Origin: Apium graveolens
Lineage: Eukaryota > Streptophyta > Magnoliopsida > Apiales > Apiaceae
Length of the DNA: 64,000 bases
Reading direction: 5' to 3'
NCBI RefSeq assembly: GCF_009905375.1
Contig: NW_027417522.1
Span: forward strand, 59,587-123,586
Shown here: piece after piece, positions 33,004 through 45,758 of the stretch
How positions within the stretch are numbered: position 1 is the stretch's first letter
Layout: each line of letters starts with the position of its first letter
Notes under the pieces: model-generated
Seen by the model: the letters and a program-made list of their open reading frames with translations, nothing else
The model's database searches: none
Told to the model about the DNA's origin: nothing
Program-made: the position numbers and the translations under genes

Positions 33004-34419
33004 AGATAAGTGGCATTTTATACCACTTAGAACGTCTTATTATGACTTGAATTGATGTCTTGAAATCAAGTATTTTGTGTATTTGATGCACTTTTCTAGT
33101 TTTTGTGCATTTCAGGGTATAAATTTTGTTTGTGGGGAGATTTCATTAGGAATAAGCCTAAGGGAGTGAGTGGCATTGGATGTGGGAAGTTAGGAGCAGA
33201 ACGCAGTAGAAATCGGGAGCAGAATGAGGAATTTTCCAGTAGCCTGCTGGGCGCCCGCTCAGGATAGCTGGGCGGCCGCTCAGGATGCTGGGAGCCCGCT
33301 CAAGGATGAGAATTTTTATACTGATTTTTACAATCCTTATTCTGTTGGACTTCTGAGACGGCTGGTTCTTGTGGGATTCTATATAAGTAGTTTTCAGAGA
33401 TGTTTCACAGAAGTGTGGTATCAAGCAAGGAGCGAGGAGAGAAGGAAGAAGACCGTTTTAGCACATCGCAACGAAGAAGAGGAAGCATACGTTTTCTTGT
33501 GATTCTTTTATTCGTTGTATGAGTGGATGCTAGTTTTCTTTACTTTGAACCTTATTACTCTTGTGACGTACTCTGGTTTTAATAAGTATTTTTATTAGTT
33601 TATATTGTGTGTTATTATCATGTTTTCATATGAACCCATGATGATGATGAGTTCTATCATGGGCTAATCGTGATCATGGGGTCGTAACGGATTTACTATG
33701 GATTTCTTTAGTTAGTTGTTCAATACCTTAGTATGTGATGAGTGTATGATATCTAGCATAGGTTGTGCATAGTCGTCCTATGTGCGTCACGAACATATAA
33801 GATAGTCTGTTAATCTCCTGTGAAGCGACGATGGATCTTGAGGTTTAGAACTTGCCATGCTAGCATAGGTTCATGTATGTGTATGCATGATTAGTGGGTA
33901 ACTCTAACCGTTTTACTTGCCCTGTGTAATCATAAAGAATAACTTGTGCTTAAATCGTTATGTTGTCAAATTCAGTAGACATATAGGGTCTCAACATGAT
34001 TGATGCCTATTCAACTTCTATCTTAATTGTGGATTTTTGGTAGAATGGTATTAGTACACGAAAGTTGGCTTTTATCAGTTTCGTGTTGTTTGATTAATAT
34101 CATCACTGTTACATGTTAAGGGTAATAACAATAATTATTGAAGGAAGTAGTAACGAAGTTATGATCTCATGTGTGTTTAATATTGTTAATTCAAGTGTCA
34201 ATTAAGTGTTCAATTCTTGTAGTTAATTGTAGTTAATAATTATTTAATCAAAGTTAAGTGTATTTGTATTGACATTGAGAATTAATCGTACATTGGTGAG
34301 TAAGTGTTAATTAAACATAATTAGTCTGAGTCTCTGTGGGAATGAACTAGAAATTATTCTATATTACTTGCGAACGCGTATACTTGCGTGAATTATTAGC
34401 ACGTGCTTTGTGCCTAACA
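33004..34419 (+). repeat. 5' LTR of the Athila element (1416 bp)
   Basis: It begins AGATAAGTGGCATTTTATACC where the 3' LTR at 50826 has TGATAAGTGG, so the first T has mutated to A. It ends GCCTAACA. TATA box TATATAAG is at 33380-33387, conserved at 51223-51230. A GC-rich tandem repeat lies at 33247-33307 (three units, against four in the 3' LTR). Confidence 0.92.
33247..33307 (+). repeat. GC-rich palindromic tandem repeat in Athila 5' LTR
   Basis: About 20-21-bp units GCTGGGCGCCCGCTCAGGAT and GCTGGGCGGCCGCTCAGGAT in alternation, the third decayed to GGGAGCCC. The cores GGGCGCCC and CGGCCG are palindromes. The repeat lies about 75 bp upstream of the TATA box. Confidence 0.88.
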
Positions 34420-34556
34420 AGTTTTTGGCGCCGGCGCCGGGGACTCGGCGTATTTGTTTAGTTTATGTACTTACCATCAGTGGTCATTATGACTTATTGA
34501 TTAAGACGTGTTACTTATTGTTTCCGGTTGTGTTTCAGGTACTTTAGCGAGCGTTT
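34420..34556 (+). other. Athila primer-binding site and leader
   Basis: TGGCGCCGGCGCCGGGGA at 34426-34443 is close to the tRNA-Asp-type site TGGCGCCGTTGCCGGGGA usual in Athila/Tat gypsy elements, six bases after the LTR. The remaining 113 bp lead to the gag ATG at 34557. Confidence 0.88.
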
Positions 34557-36101
34557 ATGCAAACACGTTCTCGTACTTGCAAGAGGACTTTAGATACGGC
34601 TGAGGAGACAGACTCAGTTCTTGATATTCCGGAGAAGATTGATTTTGAAGATTCAGATAAAGAGAGTGAGCAGAAAGAACCAATAATCATGGGTGATCGT
34701 ATAGTTCCGGCAGATTCAACTCTTATAGACTTTTCTCGGCCTAAAATTGATGACATTCAGTCAAGCATCCTTCATCCGGCTATTCAGGCTAACACTTTTG
34801 AAATCAAGCCAGGCACTATTCAGATGGTGCAGAATTCTGTTTCTTTCGGAGGTGCTGCGACTGAAGACCCCAACATGCATATCAGGAATTTTGTCGAGAT
34901 CTGTAGTACTTTCAAATATAATGGTGTGACTGATGAGGCTATCAAGCTAAGGCTTTTCCCATTCTCTCTGAGGGATAAAACTAAGGACTGGTTACATTCT
35001 GAACCAGCTGGGTCCATCACTACTTGGCAAGATCTTGCACAAAAGTTTCTGGTGAAGTTCTATCCAATGGCGAAGACTGCAGCCATGAGGAGTGCTCTTA
35101 CTCAGTTTGCGCAGCAACCAACAGAATCTATGTGCGAATCTTGGGAGCGCTACAAGGAGATATTGAGAAAGTTTCCACATCATGGTATGCCTGACTGGAT
35201 GGTGATCACTGGTTTTTATAATGGTTTGGGGGCCCAATCTCGGCCCATGCTCGATGCAGCAGCTGGAGGCGCCTTGTGGGCCAAAAGCTATACTGAGGCT
35301 TATAATCTTATTGAAACTATGGCTGTAAATGAGCATCAAAACCTAACTCAAAGGATGATGTTTGGGAAGGTAGCAGGTATTATGGAAGTCGATGCAGCTA
35401 CAGCTATTGCAGCGCAGCTCCAAGCGCTGTCTTTGAAGGTCGATTCTTTAGCCAACTATGGAGTCAATTAGATAGCTATGGTCTGTGAGCTTTGTGCAGG
35501 CTCTCATGCTATGGATCAGTGTTCTCTTGGTAATGAATCTGTTCAGTATGTGAACAATTATCAGCGACCGCAGCAGCCTGTGCCAACTACTTATCATCCT
35601 AACAACAAAAATCATACCAATTTCAGCTGGAGCAATAATCAGAATGCTGTTCAGCAGCCATATCAGCAGCCTATCAATAAGCAGTTTAATCCAACTGGAT
35701 TCACGCAACCACAACATTATGCTCAAAGGCAATCATATCCTCAACAAGGAGGTGTTGTTCCACCTTCAAGTGCTGATTTCGAGGAGCTCAAGCTGTTGTG
35801 CAAAAGTCAGGTTGTTTCTATCAAGACCTTGGAGAATCAAATTGGTCAAATAGCCAATGTTGTGCTCAATCGTCAACCTGGCACACTTCCCAGCGATACT
35901 GAAGTGCCAGGCAGGAAGGAAGCTAAGGAGCAAGTAAAGGCTGTTACCTTAAGGTCTGGAAAAGTTACTGATGCTGAAAAAGTGAAAGTTGGAGAAGCTG
36001 AAGTTGTGGATGAAAAAGATAAGCAAAAGGAGAAAACAGCGGAACCAAGGAAGACTACTGTTGAACACACTCTGCCTGAGGGTAATACAGGGGAGAAATA
36101 A
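34557..36101 (+). pseudogene. Athila gag, broken
   Basis: ATG 34557 gives 304 codons to TAG 35469-35471. The same frame then resumes for another ~207 codons to TAA 36099-36101. The gag core (KLRLFPFSLRDKTKDWL, WERYKEILRKFPHHG) is the retrotransposon gag domain typical of Athila. After the stop, VCELCAGSHAMDQC resembles the zinc-knuckle-like segment, followed by a Gln/Asn/Pro-rich stretch and a Lys/Glu-rich linker. Two nonsense codons in an otherwise conserved frame suggest point decay and not rearrangement. Confidence 0.88.
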
Positions 36102-37758
36102 CTCTATCCTCCACCACCTTTCCCTAAGAGATTGCAACAACAAAAGCTGGATAAGCAGTTCGGTAAGTTTCTGGAGGTGTTCAAGAAACTTCACATCAAC
36201 ATACCTTTCGCTGAGGCTCCGGAGCAAATGCCTAGTTATGTAAAATTTATGAAGAGTCTTCTTTCAAGGAAGGTGAAACTGGATGACCTTGAGACCGTTG
36301 CTTTAACGGAAGAGTGCAGTGCTGTGTTACAACAAAAATTACCTCCAAAGCTTAAAGATCCAGGTAACTTCACCATTCCTTGCACCATCGCCAATTTGTC
36401 TTTCGACAAATGCCTGTGCGATTAGGGAGCAAGCATCAATCTGATGCCATTGTCTATCTTCAAAAAGTTGAATTTGCCTGATCCAAAGTCCACCTACATG
36501 TCTCTACAATTGGCTGATCGTTCTGATTACATACCCATGAGGCATCATGGAGAACGTGTTAGTAAAGGTGGATAAGCTCTTCTTCCCTGCAGACTTTGTC
36601 ATTTTGGATTTCGAGGAAGATAAGAAGATTCCCACAATCTTGGGAAGACCTTTCTTGGCTACAGGTCGTACCTTGATAGATGTGTAGAAAGGTGAACTTA
36701 CTATGAGGGTGCAGGATCAGGATGTGACATTCAATGTATTCAAGGCAATGAAATTCCCTACAAAAGACGAGGAGTGCGTAAAGGTGGATTTGATTGACTC
36801 TGCGGTAACTTCAGAACTTGATCATATGTTAATGTCTGATGCGTTAGAGAAAGCCTTAGTGGGGGAATTTGACAACGACGATGAGGATGGCAATGAGCAA
36901 CTACAATATCTAAATGCTTCTCCTTGGAGACGAAAGCTAGACATGCCATTTGAATCTTTTGGTACTACTTATCTCAAGAATGCTGAAGGAAAGCTCAAAC
37001 CATCTATTGAGGAAGCACCTACTTTGGAGCTTAAACCATTTCCTGAACACTTGAGATATGCTTTTTTAGGTGATGCATCTACTTTACCTGTAATTATTGC
37101 ATCTGACCTTTCAGGTAGTGAGGAGGACAAGCTCTTGAGGATCTTGAGATAATTCAAATCGGCTATCGGATGGACTATAATAGATATCAAAGGGATCAGC
37201 CCTTCGTACTGCATGCATAAAATTCTGCTAGAGGAAGGTAGTAAGCCGACTGTTGAGCAACATCGAAGATTTAATCCTATCATAAAAGAAGTGGTGAAGA
37301 AAGAAATTCTGAAGTGGCTGGATGCAGGAATTATATATCCTATTTCTGACAGTTCTTGGGTGAGCCCCGTGCAATGTGTACCTAAGAAAGGAGGTATAAC
37401 TGTGGTAGCAAATGAGAAGAATGAGCTCATCCCCACTCGAACAGTCACAGGATGGAGGGTATGCATGGATTACAGAAAGTTGAATAAAGCCACGAGAAAG
37501 GATCACTTCCCTCTTCCATTTATTGATCAGATGCTTGACAGGTTGGCTGGTCATGAGTATTATTGTCTTCTGGATGGCTATTCAGGGTATAATCAGATTT
37601 GCATTGCACCAGAAGATCAAGAAAATACTACCTTCACTTGTCCATTTGGCACGTTTACTTTTCGCAGAGTATCGTTTGGCTTATGTGGTGCATCTGCCAC
37701 TTTTCAGAGATGTATGATGGCTATATTCTCTGATATTATTGGAAATAATATTGAAGTG
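36102..37758 (+). pseudogene. Athila protease and N-terminal half of RT, broken
   Basis: The frame continues from gag through PEQMPSYVKFMKSLLSRK to a TAG at 36423-36425 located inside the protease active site (CD-stop-GASINLM). A frameshift near 36540 follows, then [16 protein letters not shown] and a further TAG near 36685. From 36703 the frame runs to a TAA at 37150-37152 and resumes as RT: VCMDYRKLNKATRKDHFPLPF, LDGYSGYNQI, FGLCGASATFQRCMMAIF. The minus-strand copia element begins at 37759, just before the catalytic motif. The remaining half of RT is at 45759. Confidence 0.9.
37754..37758 (+). repeat. Target site duplication AAGTG (left)
   Basis: AAGTG directly before the left LTR, repeated at 45759-45763. 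Removing one copy and the insert would make the RT reading frame continuous across this point. Confidence 0.95.
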
Positions 37759-39429
37759 TGTTGGATTTTAAACGCAGCGGGGGCATGGCAAAACACTTTT
37801 ACACATATAAAATCCAAATAAAAGCATACAGATCATGAATAAATATTCGAGGGATCGAATCTAACCTTTAAAAATAATTCGGAGACAACGATCAGAGATC
37901 CTTAGCAGTTGCTCCTCAAGTGTGAAGCACTCCACCGGTATCCACCAAGAAAACGATGTTGAGGAGGAAGGAGGTGGAGAGAATTGGGTTTTCCAAACTT
38001 TTTGGGTTTTGTGTGGGTTAGATGTGGGTTAGAATAAAATAGGGTCTATAATAGTGTATTTATAGGCAAAATTTTCAGCTGAAATTTTCCCATAAATAAT
38101 ATTATTATTATCCCATTTATTATTCTCATTAATAATTAAAACACCTTTTAATTATTAATTTTTTTTCTAAACACTTTAGAAATAATTCTCTCTTGATTTA
38201 ATTTCCAAAAATTAAATTCTTTAATTAATAATATTAAGAACTTTTCTTAATTATTTTATAATCAATTAAATCTCATTTAATCAATTATTAAATTTTTCAA
38301 TTAATTATTTATTTCACAAATAAATAATTATTAGCCATTATTAATTAATTCCTCCACCATTAAATTATTCTCTTTTTATGGTGTGACCCTGTAGGTTCAA
38401 TATTAAGCCGGTAGTAGAAATAAATAATAATAAAACTATTTTATCATTATTTATATAAATTCTCTAATTTATTAAATATGATTAATTAATTAATCACATT
38501 TATTCTACATCGTGAGTGATGCTTCTCAACATATCGCGACTATCCGGATAATATGAATTCACTGCTTAGAGTACCAAGAACCTGTTAGTGAATAGTTACC
38601 GTACAATAAACTCCTTCTACCCTACAATGTCCCGATTAAATATAAGGCATGGATCTCGTGTCAAGCCTATCTAATTCAATCACTTGCTTACCATTTACTA
38701 TGCGTGGTTCTATGCAAATTAGAAACTCCTTTCAAATTTCATTTACTCTGGCCAGAGATTCCTGAACTAGCATAAGTGGATCAGCCTTGAACATTCGCTT
38801 CCTTCACTGGAAGGGGTAGATCCTTTATTGATCATACACTATCTTCGTGTATAAATTCCTATACCCAGAAGAGCCCTAATAATTGTCCCTGGAGACTAAG
38901 AACTAAACCAAAGCATAGTTCAGTGTACACAAGATGACTATGATGACCTTAAGTCTAAGGATACTTGTACAACTATCACTAAGTGAACAACTGCTGACAC
39001 GTGAGTGAACTCCATCAGTTGTTCAGCTGTGCGAGTCATGTTCAGTGAACTTATTCCATAATAAGCACCTACATACTAGCTATAGTGTCACCACACAAAT
39101 GTCTATGAGAACAGACATCCTTCATAATGAAGCAAGCATAGTATGTACCGATCTTTGCGGATTATTAATTACCAGTTGGTAATCCTACGACCAGGAACTA
39201 GTTAAGTTTAGAGTTATCATCTTTTTAGGTCTCACTATTATGATCTCATCATAATCCATAAAAAACTTTACTCTAAACTATGGTATATCTTACTTAAACA
39301 CTTAAATAGATAGAGCCCGTAATAAAAACAAAACAAGTCTTTTATTAATATCAATGAAATCAAAACAGATTATATAAAAGTTATTCCTAAATCCTAATAC
39401 ATGATTGGACTTAGGACATATTCCTTTCA
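37759..39429 (-). repeat. 3' LTR of the minus-strand copia element (1671 bp)
   Basis: It is preceded, in minus-strand reading, by AAGTGGGAGAT (complement of 39430-39440), the likely polypurine tract. No ORF. Very AT-rich, with TAATTAATTA-like stretches at about 38090-38350. Confidence 0.92.
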
Positions 39430-41343
39430 ATCTCCCACTTGTACTAAAGCCAATCACTCTGGTATCTAATACCCATCTTGTCTTTATGACGATCAAAGTG
39501 ACTTTCATAAAGTAGCTTTGTGAGTGGGTCAGCTATGTTGTTATGTGTGTCAACTCTAATTCAATACAATATAAGAAATGTTACCGCGCTCCCACTAACC
39601 CTTTTGTAGACGCATGGTTCATCTTTGTTTTTGATAAAATCAAACTCTTTGATTGTCTCATCAAAATGAATGTTCCATCTTTCGAGAAGCTTTCTTTAAA
39701 CCATATATGGTTCGCAGTATCTTACACACTAGGTTTTCATTTCTCTTGGAAAGAAAACCATCTGGCTATTTTCCAGATCTCATAGTCGTAGTAAGCAGCA
39801 ATCGCAAGCAAAATCCGAACTGATTATAACAGGGCTATAGGTAAAAGGTTTCATCAAAGTCAATCCATTGCCTTTGTTTGAATCCTTTTGCCACAAGCCT
39901 GACCTTAAAGGTCTCCACCTGGCCATCTGCTCTAATCATTCTTTTATATACCGTATACATAGATTCCATTCCGGATTTCATGGCACTTTGCCATTTCTCT
40001 GAGTCAACACTACTCATAGCCTCATTATAGGTCACAGGGTCGTCATCATCAATGATCGACAACTCATTGTCATTCTCAATGACAAGGCCATATTACCTCT
40101 CAGGTTGGCGAGACACTCTCCCTGACCTACGAATGGGCTATTCCACAAAAGTTGTTCAGTCAGAACAGGTGTTTCCACTTGATCCGTAGTAGTTTGTGCT
40201 TCTTGAACTTCATCAAGTTCAATTTTGCTCCCCCTGTTTCCTTTAAGGATAAACTCCTTTTCCAAGAAGGTAGCATGTCTGGAGACAAACACCCGATGAT
40301 CGGTGTAAAAGTAATACCCTAAAGTCTCTTTAGGATATCCCACAAAACTACATTTTACGGATCGATATTCCAGCTTATCTGGGTCAACTTACTTGACATA
40401 AGCTGGACATCCCCAAATCTTAACGTGTTTAAGACTCGGTTTCCTTACTTTCCATATCTCATACGGAGTTTGAGGAACAGATTTGGAAGGCACCATATTC
40501 AGTAAATATGCTGAAGTTTCCAATGCATAACCCCATAGGAATACTGGAAGATTTGCATAGCTCATCATGGACCGAACTATGTCTAACAAAGTTCGATTTC
40601 TCCTTTCAGATACCAATCTGGAGGAGTCCACTGGGAGACTATACCATTTACTTTGAGATAATCTAGAAACACTCCATTAAAGTATTCACCATCTCGATCT
40701 AATCGAAGAATTATAATACTATGTTTGGTTTGTTTCTCCACTTCATACTTATATTCTTTGAACCTTTCAAAGGCCTCAGACTTGTGTTTCATCAAACACA
40801 TATCCGAATCCAGATCTATCATCTATGAAAGTAATTAAGTATGAAAATCCACCCATGGCTTGCGTAAATATTGGTCCACATACATTTGTGTGTACCATTC
40901 CTAGAAAATCTGCAGCCCTCTCTCCATGTCCACTAAATGGAGACTGCAGTGCCACTATAAAGTGAGATTTTCATCATCCCTTTTCTTTTATTAGTTTGTT
41001 CAATCTGAAGTAAATTATGTCACATATATACAGACCATTATTTAAAGTACCACGTCCATAAAGAATATTATCTCTAAGAATAGAACATTCATTATTCTCA
41101 ATAATAAATGAAAATCCAGCCAAGTCTAACATGGGAATAATATTCCTCACAATCGAGGGAACAAAATAACAATTATTTCAAACAATAGTCTTGCCCATAG
41201 GCATATGTAAATGAAATGATTCTACATCTTCAGCAGCAACTCTTGCTCCATTTCCATCAGTAGAATCACCTCCTCTTCCTCAAGAGTCCTACTTCTCCTT
41301 GGTCCCTGCAACAAATTGCAGATATGAGAACCACAGGCGGTAT
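39430..41343 (-). pseudogene. Copia pol remnant (protease, integrase, start of RT, end of RNase H)
   Basis: Read leftwards: a protease start (CGSHICNLLQGPRRSRTL) near 41330-41280 with many stops; integrase pieces at 40822-40583 ([18 protein letters not shown], where family proteins have SDRGGEY-like motifs) and 40631-40389 ([14 protein letters not shown]); the RT beginning at 40062-39835 (RLVAKGFKQR, DFDETF); then scraps ILRTIYG- and DEPCVYKR-like at about 39800-39600; and a last RNase H remnant (NNIADPLTK-like) at about 39530. The catalytic RT motif and most of RNase H are absent, so this looks like internal deletion plus point decay. Not functional. Confidence 0.82.
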
Positions 41344-42222
41344 CTAATACCCAAGTAGAAATGACATATTCACTTCTATCATGAACATACCTGAATCAGA
41401 AGCGGTAGTCTCACTACCCTTCTTCTTCAATTTTGCAAGGTAAACCTTGCAGTTCCTCTTCCAGTGCCCCACCTTGTTACAGTGAAAGCAAACAACTTTG
41501 CTCTCGGGGTCTTCAGCTTTTGGTGGAACCAGCGTTTTCTCACCTACTTTATTCTTCTTGGAAGAGTTCCTCTTCCTTTTCTTAGGATTGGAACCTTCAC
41601 CAATTAGAAGAACATAACTCTTCTTAGGGGGAAAATTCAATTTCGCAGTCTTCAACATGTTGTGGAGTTCAGGCAGGCTGACATCCAACTTATTCATGTG
41701 AAAGTTCACAACAAACTGCGAGAACGAACTCGGAAGCGATTGCAAGACCAAGTCTTGGCTCAGCTCCCCATCCATGGCAAAACCAAGTTATCCTAGACGT
41801 TCAATCAAATTGATCATCTTAAGTACATGGTCATTCACAGATGATCCCTCAGACATCCTACAACCAAACAGCTCCTTCGATATCTCATATCGAGCTGTCC
41901 TCCCCGCCACATCATACAACTCTTGTAGATGCATGAGGATAGTGTGAGCATCCATATGCTCATGTTACTTCTGTAGCTCAATGTTCATGGAAGCTAGCAT
42001 GATGCATTGAGCAACATTTGCATCATCTATCCACTTACGATACACAACATGTTCACCATTATGTGCATTACTAGCAGGTTCAGTAGGCTTAGGTGAGTCA
42101 ATCACGTATTCCAGCTTCTCAATCCTGAGAACAATTCTCAAGTTTCGAAGCCAGTCAGCATAATTAGGACCAGTCAATTTGTGAGCATCTAGTATGCTCC
42201 TGAGTGATAGTGCAGAAGACAT
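41344..42222 (-). pseudogene. Copia gag, broken (minus strand)
   Basis: ATG at 42222-42220 begins MSSALSLRSILDAHKLTGPNY, a typical copia gag start with a conserved WLRNLRIVL. Stops lie at about 41967-41965 and near 41786, all in one frame. After MDGELSQDLVLQSLP the frame is open through a zinc knuckle CFHCNKVGHWKRNC (about 41490-41450) to 41344. ATG choice rests on family likeness; an in-frame ATG 11 codons upstream is less likely. Confidence 0.88.
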
Positions 42223-42255
42223 AACGTACAAAGTAAATCTATAAATGATAAACAC

Positions 42256-43764
42256 AAAACAACACTTAGCAAATATTCGATTTCATTTCAAAACACTATA
42301 TGAATCGGGTCTTTATTCATAAGTGGCTCCCACTAGTTTTCCTAATTTATTCAACCCCCTACATGAAAAATTAAGCATTCATAATGCTAGTGAGAATAGG
42401 GATCCTACATTTTATTACACAACCCCGGCTGTGCCACGAAACGCCATATAATGTTCAATAGGCAGACAACTCTTGTCAATTACATCTAATGTTATTCCCT
42501 AATCAAACTTTAGCCTCTTGAATAATTGAGTCACGGCTGTGGCACGACAAACTCAATATTCTAAGTCAAGTCTAACCCAACATTCCGTACAATTGAATCA
42601 GTCCGCAAAGGCCCACGGTTGTGGCACGTAACGACCTTTAGATTCTTATTCAATGTACACATCTCTATGTAATAGACAAGTATTTCTTATTTCGAAATCA
42701 AAGCCCTCGGCTGTGGCACGAAACGATAATGATTCAAAAATAAGAACTACTTTCTACCATGTTGGAAGGCTATGACCGACACAAGCCCGTTGTGTCATTG
42801 GCCAATTACTACTTGATATTATTTAATTTTAGAGGGATTATATTACGTTACAATCATAATCATATTATAAAGAGATTCTTCCTTTTAAATTAAGTATTTC
42901 AAATCAATAATCAATAATCAGATGATTCCCAGATCGGGTGGAGCATTGTCAAGAGGCGTCACTTAATAACCCTTTCTTACAGATAGAAATCTGTTATTGA
43001 CAGAATCATCATTTCTCTCATATCGAAAATTCATATTCAATTACGTGTTTCACAAACACAAGAATCTCATGATTGTATTCATAATATTGTTCTTAAGGTT
43101 ATGAAACAATTTCACTATACTAGGTTGTCTAACAAACGCCTTATGTTTATTTAAGTTCACCTAAATCTATCATCGCATGATAAACTAAGCATATATCACA
43201 TATATCAACATGAATAAACATCAAGGTAGGCATGTTATATCATCTAGCACATTAGTCTAAGCATTATACATCTCTATGTATCACATGAAGCATTTAAAAT
43301 CAATTCAAACGATCAAAAACAGCTTTAAAACACTTCATGGAATATAAACAGTTTAAAACTTTTATATAAACTAAAATTGATCACTCCATTAGATCCGTCT
43401 CAGAAAAACGAATCCAATGGTATATTGCACGCCCAAAACGGAGTTACGAAACTCCCAGAAAATTAATTTTAAAATCAACAGAAGGGCTGTAACGCATTAC
43501 AGGAACGCGTTACAAGCCCTGTAACGCATTCCGGTGATGCGTTACACACCTTTTAAGCCATTTAAGGGTGTAACGCATTCCGTGAATGCGCCACAGGTGA
43601 GTAACGCATTCCCAGAATGCGTTACACCCCTATTTTTTTTTCAGCCGCCGCCTGGTTTCTTCTCGAACAGCGTGCCGCCGTTCCTGACATCTCTGTACTC
43701 CCGATCTTTCTTTCCGTGCACAATAGCAGATAACAGCAGCAGTATATACAAAAGGTATACAAAC

Positions 43765-43795
<31 letters not shown>

Positions 43796-44082
43796 ATATA
43801 CATATATTTACCTATTTAATTATGAATTTTAATTGAAACAACTTCAAAAATTCATAATAAAAAATCTATACATCATAAAATTATGAAAAAAATACCCAGA
43901 CGATCTACAACACTTGTAGAACCCAGACCAACATTCAAAATTATTCTGAGAAATGATTTCTCATCAGACAAAATTAATCCATGATATAACTTGTAAAAAT
44001 CATAATTAATTCATACAAGCACATAAAATTCTGAAATTTTTACCACAGATCTATATGCATAAAACCTATGCTCTGATACCAA
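42256..44082 (-). other. Long non-coding leader of the minus-strand copia element
   Basis: About 1.8 kb between the primer site (44070-44081) and gag. It holds a cluster of four 25-bp imperfect palindromes (43489-43625), a (TA)n run at about 43767-43795, and a scattered GGCTGTGGCACG-like word (near 42430, 42535, 42613 and 42708). No credible ORF on either strand. Confidence 0.75.
43489..43625 (-). repeat. Four 25-bp palindromes with core GTAACGCATT / AATGCGTTAC
   Basis: 43489-43513, 43521-43545, 43570-43594 and 43601-43625, each with 10-bp arms and a 5-nt centre. The last has perfect arms; the others have one or two arm mismatches. They sit in the leader, in transcribed DNA upstream of gag. 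Confidence 0.92.
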
Positions 44083-45758
44083 TGTTGGATTTTAAACGCA
44101 GCGGGGGCATGGCAAAACACTTTTACACATATAAAATCCAAATAAAAGCATACAGATCATGAATAAAAATTCGAGGGATTGAATCTAACCTTTAAAAATA
44201 ATTCGGAGACAACGATCAGAGATCCTTAGCAGTTGCTCCTCAAGTGTGAAGCACTCCACCGGTATCCACCAAGAAAACGATGTTAAGGAGGAGGAAGGAG
44301 GTGGAGAGAATTGGTTTTTCCAAACTTTTTGGGTTTTGTGTGGGTTAGATGTGGGTTAGAATAAAATAGGGTCTATAATAGTGTATTTATAGGCAAAATT
44401 TTCAGCTGAAATTTTCCCATAAATAATATTATTATTATCCCATTTATTATTCTCATTAATAATTAAAACACCTTTTAATTATTAATTCTTTTTCTAAACA
44501 CTTTAGAAATAATTCTCTCTCTTGATTTAATTTCCAAAAATTAAATCCTTTAATTAATAATATTAAGAACTTTTCTTAATTATTTTATAATCAATCAAAT
44601 CTCATTTAATCAATTATTAAATTTGCCAATTAATTATTTATTTCACAAATAAATAAATATTAGCCATTATTAATTAATTCCTCCACCATTAAATCATTCT
44701 CTTTTTATGGTGTGACCCTGTAGGTTCAATATTAAGCCGGTAGTAGAAATAAATAATAATAAAACTATTTTATCATTATTTATATAAATTCTCTAATTTA
44801 TTAAATATGATTAATTAATTAATCACATTTATTCTACATCGTGAGTGATGCTTCTCAACATATCGCGACTATCCGGATAATATGAATTCACTGCTTAGAA
44901 TACCAAGAACCTGTCAGTGAATAGTTACCGTACAATAAACTCCTTCTACCCTACAATGTCCCGATTAAATATAAGGCATGGATCTCGTGTCAAGCCTATC
45001 TAATTCAATCACTTGCTTACCATTTACTATGCGTGGTTCTATGCAAATTAGAAACTCCTTTCAAATTTCATTTACTCTGGCCAGAGATTCCTGAACTAGC
45101 ATAAGTGGATCAGCCTTGAACATTCGCTTCCTTCACTGGAAGGGGTAGATCCTTTATTGATCATACACTATCTTCGTGTACAAATTCCTATACCCAGAAG
45201 AGCCCTAATAATTGTCCCTGGAGACTAAGAACTAAACCAAAGCATAGTTCAGTGTACACAAGATGACTATGATGACCTCAAGTCTAAGGATACTTGTACA
45301 ACTATCACTAAGTGAACAACTGCTGACACGTGAGTGAACTCCATCAGTTGTTCAGCTGTGCGAGTCATGTTTAGTGAACTTATTCCATAATAAGCACCTA
45401 CATACTAGCTATAGTGTCACCACATAAATGTCTATGAGAACAGACATCCTTCATAATGAAGCAAGCATAGTATGTACCGATCTTTGCGGATTATTAATTA
45501 CCAGTTAGTAATCCTACGACCAGGAACTATTTAAGTTTAGAGTTATCATCTTTTTAGGTCTCACTATTATGATCTCATCATAATCCATAAAAAGCTTTAC
45601 TCTAAACTATGGTATATCTTACTTAAACACTTAAATAGATAGAGCCCATAATAAAAACAAAACAAGTCTTTTATTAATATCAATGAAATCAAAACAGATT
45701 ACATAAAAGTTATTCCTAAATCCTAATACATGATTGGACTTAGGACATATTCCTTTCA
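44083..45758 (-). repeat. 5' LTR of the minus-strand copia element (1676 bp)
   Basis: Adjacent to the primer site. A TATA box reads TATAAATA on the minus strand (complement of 44384-44391), also present in the other LTR at 38057-38064. It is followed by the right AAGTG duplication. Confidence 0.92.

Larger units (their letters stand above)
37759..45758 (-). mobile_element. Ty1/copia element on the minus strand, internally deleted (8000 bp)
   Basis: Direct LTRs of 1671 bp (37759-39429) and 1676 bp (44083-45758) with ends TGTTGG...TTTCA, flanked by AAGTG. The primer site TGGTATCAGAGC reads on the minus strand at 44070-44081, beside the right-hand LTR, so the element is transcribed leftwards. 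Gag and parts of protease, integrase and RT can be read, but much of RT and RNase H is missing. LTRs differ by scattered substitutions and small indels, so it is older than the LARD-like insertion. Lineage not assigned with certainty. Confidence 0.93.

Noticed and set aside
31940..33057. Lys/Asp-rich ORFs (e.g. 32114-32380 and 32849-33055) as host nuclear protein exons
   Set aside because: The following segment aligns with the C-terminal module of the Sirevirus env-like ORFs and the last frame runs into the Athila LTR, so it is an element fragment.
43767..43795. TA repeat in the copia leader as a promoter element
   Set aside because: It is a simple microsatellite in the transcribed leader; the LTR has a proper TATA box on the minus strand.
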